The notes under the pieces: generated by a model
Databases searched by the model: none
Seen by the model: the letters and a program-made list of their open reading frames with translations, nothing else
Told to the model about the DNA's origin: nothing
Origin: Bradyrhizobium erythrophlei
GTDB taxonomy: Bacteria; Pseudomonadota; Alphaproteobacteria; Rhizobiales; Xanthobacteraceae
Assembly: GCF_900142985.1 (NCBI RefSeq)
Contig: NZ_LT670849.1
Location: 6,898,501 to 6,962,500, forward strand
DNA length: 64,000 nucleotides
Reading direction: 5' to 3'
Shown: positions 62,831 to 64,000 of the stretch, piece after piece
Numbering within the stretch: the first letter of the stretch is position 1
How the letters are laid out: every line of letters starts with the position of its first letter
Made by a program: the position numbers and the translations under genes

Positions 62831-64000
62831 ATTGCTGTTCGCACGCCGCTGGCGCTTCTGCTGATATCGCTGACGATCATTGCCTCGGCCTGGTGGTGGC
62901 TGGCCCAGCCAGCCATGCTTGCGCGCGCGCCGATCGATTCGACAGCCAAGCTCGAATGCGTGTCCTACGCTCCGTTTCGTGACGGCCAGACTCCGCTCAA
63001 TCCGAAGCTGGAAGTCAGTGCCGAGCAGATTCGCGAAGACTTGATTCATCTTTCCGAAATATCGCGCTGCGTTCGCACCTATTCCGTCGACAACGGTCTG
63101 AACCAGGTACCTGAACTCGCGTCGGAGGTCGGGCTGAAGGTTCTTCTGGGTATCTGGATCGGCAACAACCGGATCAAGAATGCGCAACTCGTCGACACCG
63201 CGGTTGCACTTGCGGAAAAATATCCGGACACGGTCACGGCGATTGTCGTCGGCAACGAGGTGCTGTTGCACGGCGACATGAGCCCGTCCGATCTTCGCGA
63301 CCTCATACGTTCGGTCAAGGCGCGCGTCAGTGTCCCCGTGACCTATGCCGATGCCTGGGAATATTGGCTGCGCTATCGGGAAATTCAGGATGCCGTCGAC
63401 TTCGTCACGGTTCACATCCTGCCCTACTGGGACAACGTTCCGGTCCGTGCGCAGGACGCGGCGGCGGACGTGGCGACGATTCACAAGCGACTGGCGCTCG
63501 CCTTTCCCGACAAAGAGGTGATGATCGGCGAAACCGGCTGGCCGAGCATGGGACGGATGCGTGAAGGCGCCCTCCCGTCGCGTATCAATCAGGCTCGCGT
63601 GATTTCGGAAATTCTCGATGTCGCCAAACGCGACAACTTCCGCGTCAACCTGATCGAGGCGTTTGATGCATCCTGGAAGCGATACTGGGAAGGGACCGTC
63701 GGCGGCAACTGGGGCTTGTTCGCTGCCGATCACCGAACCCTGAAATACCCGCCTGGCGTTTCCATCAGCAACTACCCGCTGTGGAAGCCGCTGATGGGAA
63801 GCGGGATGATATTGGCAACCTTCGTTTTCGCGGCGGCCTGGTTCAGCCAACGGCGCAAGCCGTGGAAGCCGCGGACCTCGTCATGGATCGCCATCGGTGT
63901 TTCGGCGACAATCGCCGGAATCCTGCTGGGGATCGCCATCGACAAGATGACGTATGAGAGCTTCGGCGCCTGGGGCTGGCTCCGATGGGGTTCACTGCTC
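62831..64000 (+). CDS. GH17-type membrane glucan glycosyl hydrolase/transferase (3' end outside window)
   Basis: The reading frame is open from about 62792 and continues beyond the window. An ideal AGGAGG (62816-62821) lies nine bases before ATT at 62831; the frame then gives AVRTPLALLLISLTIIASAWWWLA, a membrane segment. There is no ATG, GTG or TTG in frame near this site, so ATT is the likely start. The catalytic glutamates of GH17 are VVGNEVLL and IGETGWPSMG. After the domain, more membrane helices follow (GMILATFVFAAAWF, IGVSATIAGILLGIAI), as in Bradyrhizobium ndv-type beta-(1,3),(1,6)-glucan proteins, where a glycosyltransferase part may follow. Confidence 0.75.
   Translation, partial: MAVRTPLALLLISLTIIASAWWWLAQPAMLARAPIDSTAKLECVSYAPFRDGQTPLNPKLEVSAEQIREDLIHLSEISRCVRTYSVDNGLNQVPELASEVGLKVLLGIWIGNNRIKNAQLVDTAVALAEKYPDTVTAIVVGNEVLLHGDMSPSDLRDLIRSVKARVSVPVTYADAWEYWLRYREIQDAVDFVTVHILPYWDNVPVRAQDAAADVATIHKRLALAFPDKEVMIGETGWPSMGRMREGALPSRINQARVISEILDVAKRDNFRVNLIEAFDASWKRYWEGTVGGNWGLFAADHRTLKYPPGVSISNYPLWKPLMGSGMILATFVFAAAWFSQRRKPWKPRTSSWIAIGVSATIAGILLGIAIDKMTYESFGAWGWLRWGSLL

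Overview
The window looks like a chromosomal segment of a Bradyrhizobium-type alphaproteobacterium (Nitrobacteraceae). Supporting signs are the gene order dusB-ntrB-ntrC-ntrY-ntrX-hfq-hflX, a fused IspDF, high GC, a bacterial transglutaminase-like cysteine peptidase, and a GH17 protein of the cyclic beta-glucan type at the right edge.

Region 1 (1 to about 13,297) is a foreign element, probably a degraded prophage or phage satellite. It starts inside a P4-type primase/helicase. It then carries a minor tail Z-like protein, a Nu1-like small terminase, small orphan proteins, a Mu gp44-like tail hub and a tail-collar protein. After these come a two-helix membrane protein, a DNA methyltransferase, a leftward operon of three overlapping orphan genes, and two related DPxFAAIExHR proteins. 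No capsid, portal, large terminase, tape measure or integrase is visible. Its right end stops at the 5' half of a tRNA-Ser(UGA), cut exactly in the anticodon loop, which marks the probable attachment site.

Region 2 (13.3-24 kb) is cell-envelope and housekeeping DNA: an ABM protein, a Tat-exported class A beta-lactamase divergent from its AmpR-type regulator, rlpA, and an operon dac-tmk-holB-metG-tatD-MBL hydrolase. MetG carries a lysine/alanine-rich, histone H1-like N-terminal extension of about 110 residues.

Region 3 (24-39.4 kb) is catabolic and redox-related. A PNPOx-GAF-winged-helix regulator and a small PNPOx protein are divergent from a flavin monooxygenase. A long leftward gene train follows: gamma-resorcylate decarboxylase, MFS transporter, DoxX, PxpA-like, enoyl-CoA hydratase, TRAP transporter and acyl-CoA synthetase. 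A MarR regulator is divergent from it across a palindromic operator. A class II aldolase-family gene and a dihydroxyphthalate-decarboxylase-like gene sit beside this train.

Region 4 (39.4-45.7 kb) holds a cobalt-type nitrile hydratase operon with its accessory protein, a small His-rich secreted peptide, mazG, a flavin amine oxidase broken by a single-base frameshift, hflX and hfq. Region 5 (45.9-53.4 kb) is the nitrogen-regulation locus with two sigma-54 two-component systems and dusB. Region 6 (53.4-64 kb) has ispDF, cinA, a BTLCP peptidase with two small genes, an IS110 transposase beside a structured repeat, three palindromic intergenic repeats ending in CACTAG, ratA-lipA, mpg, a Tat-exported GH1 glucosidase and a truncated GH17 membrane protein that may start at ATT.
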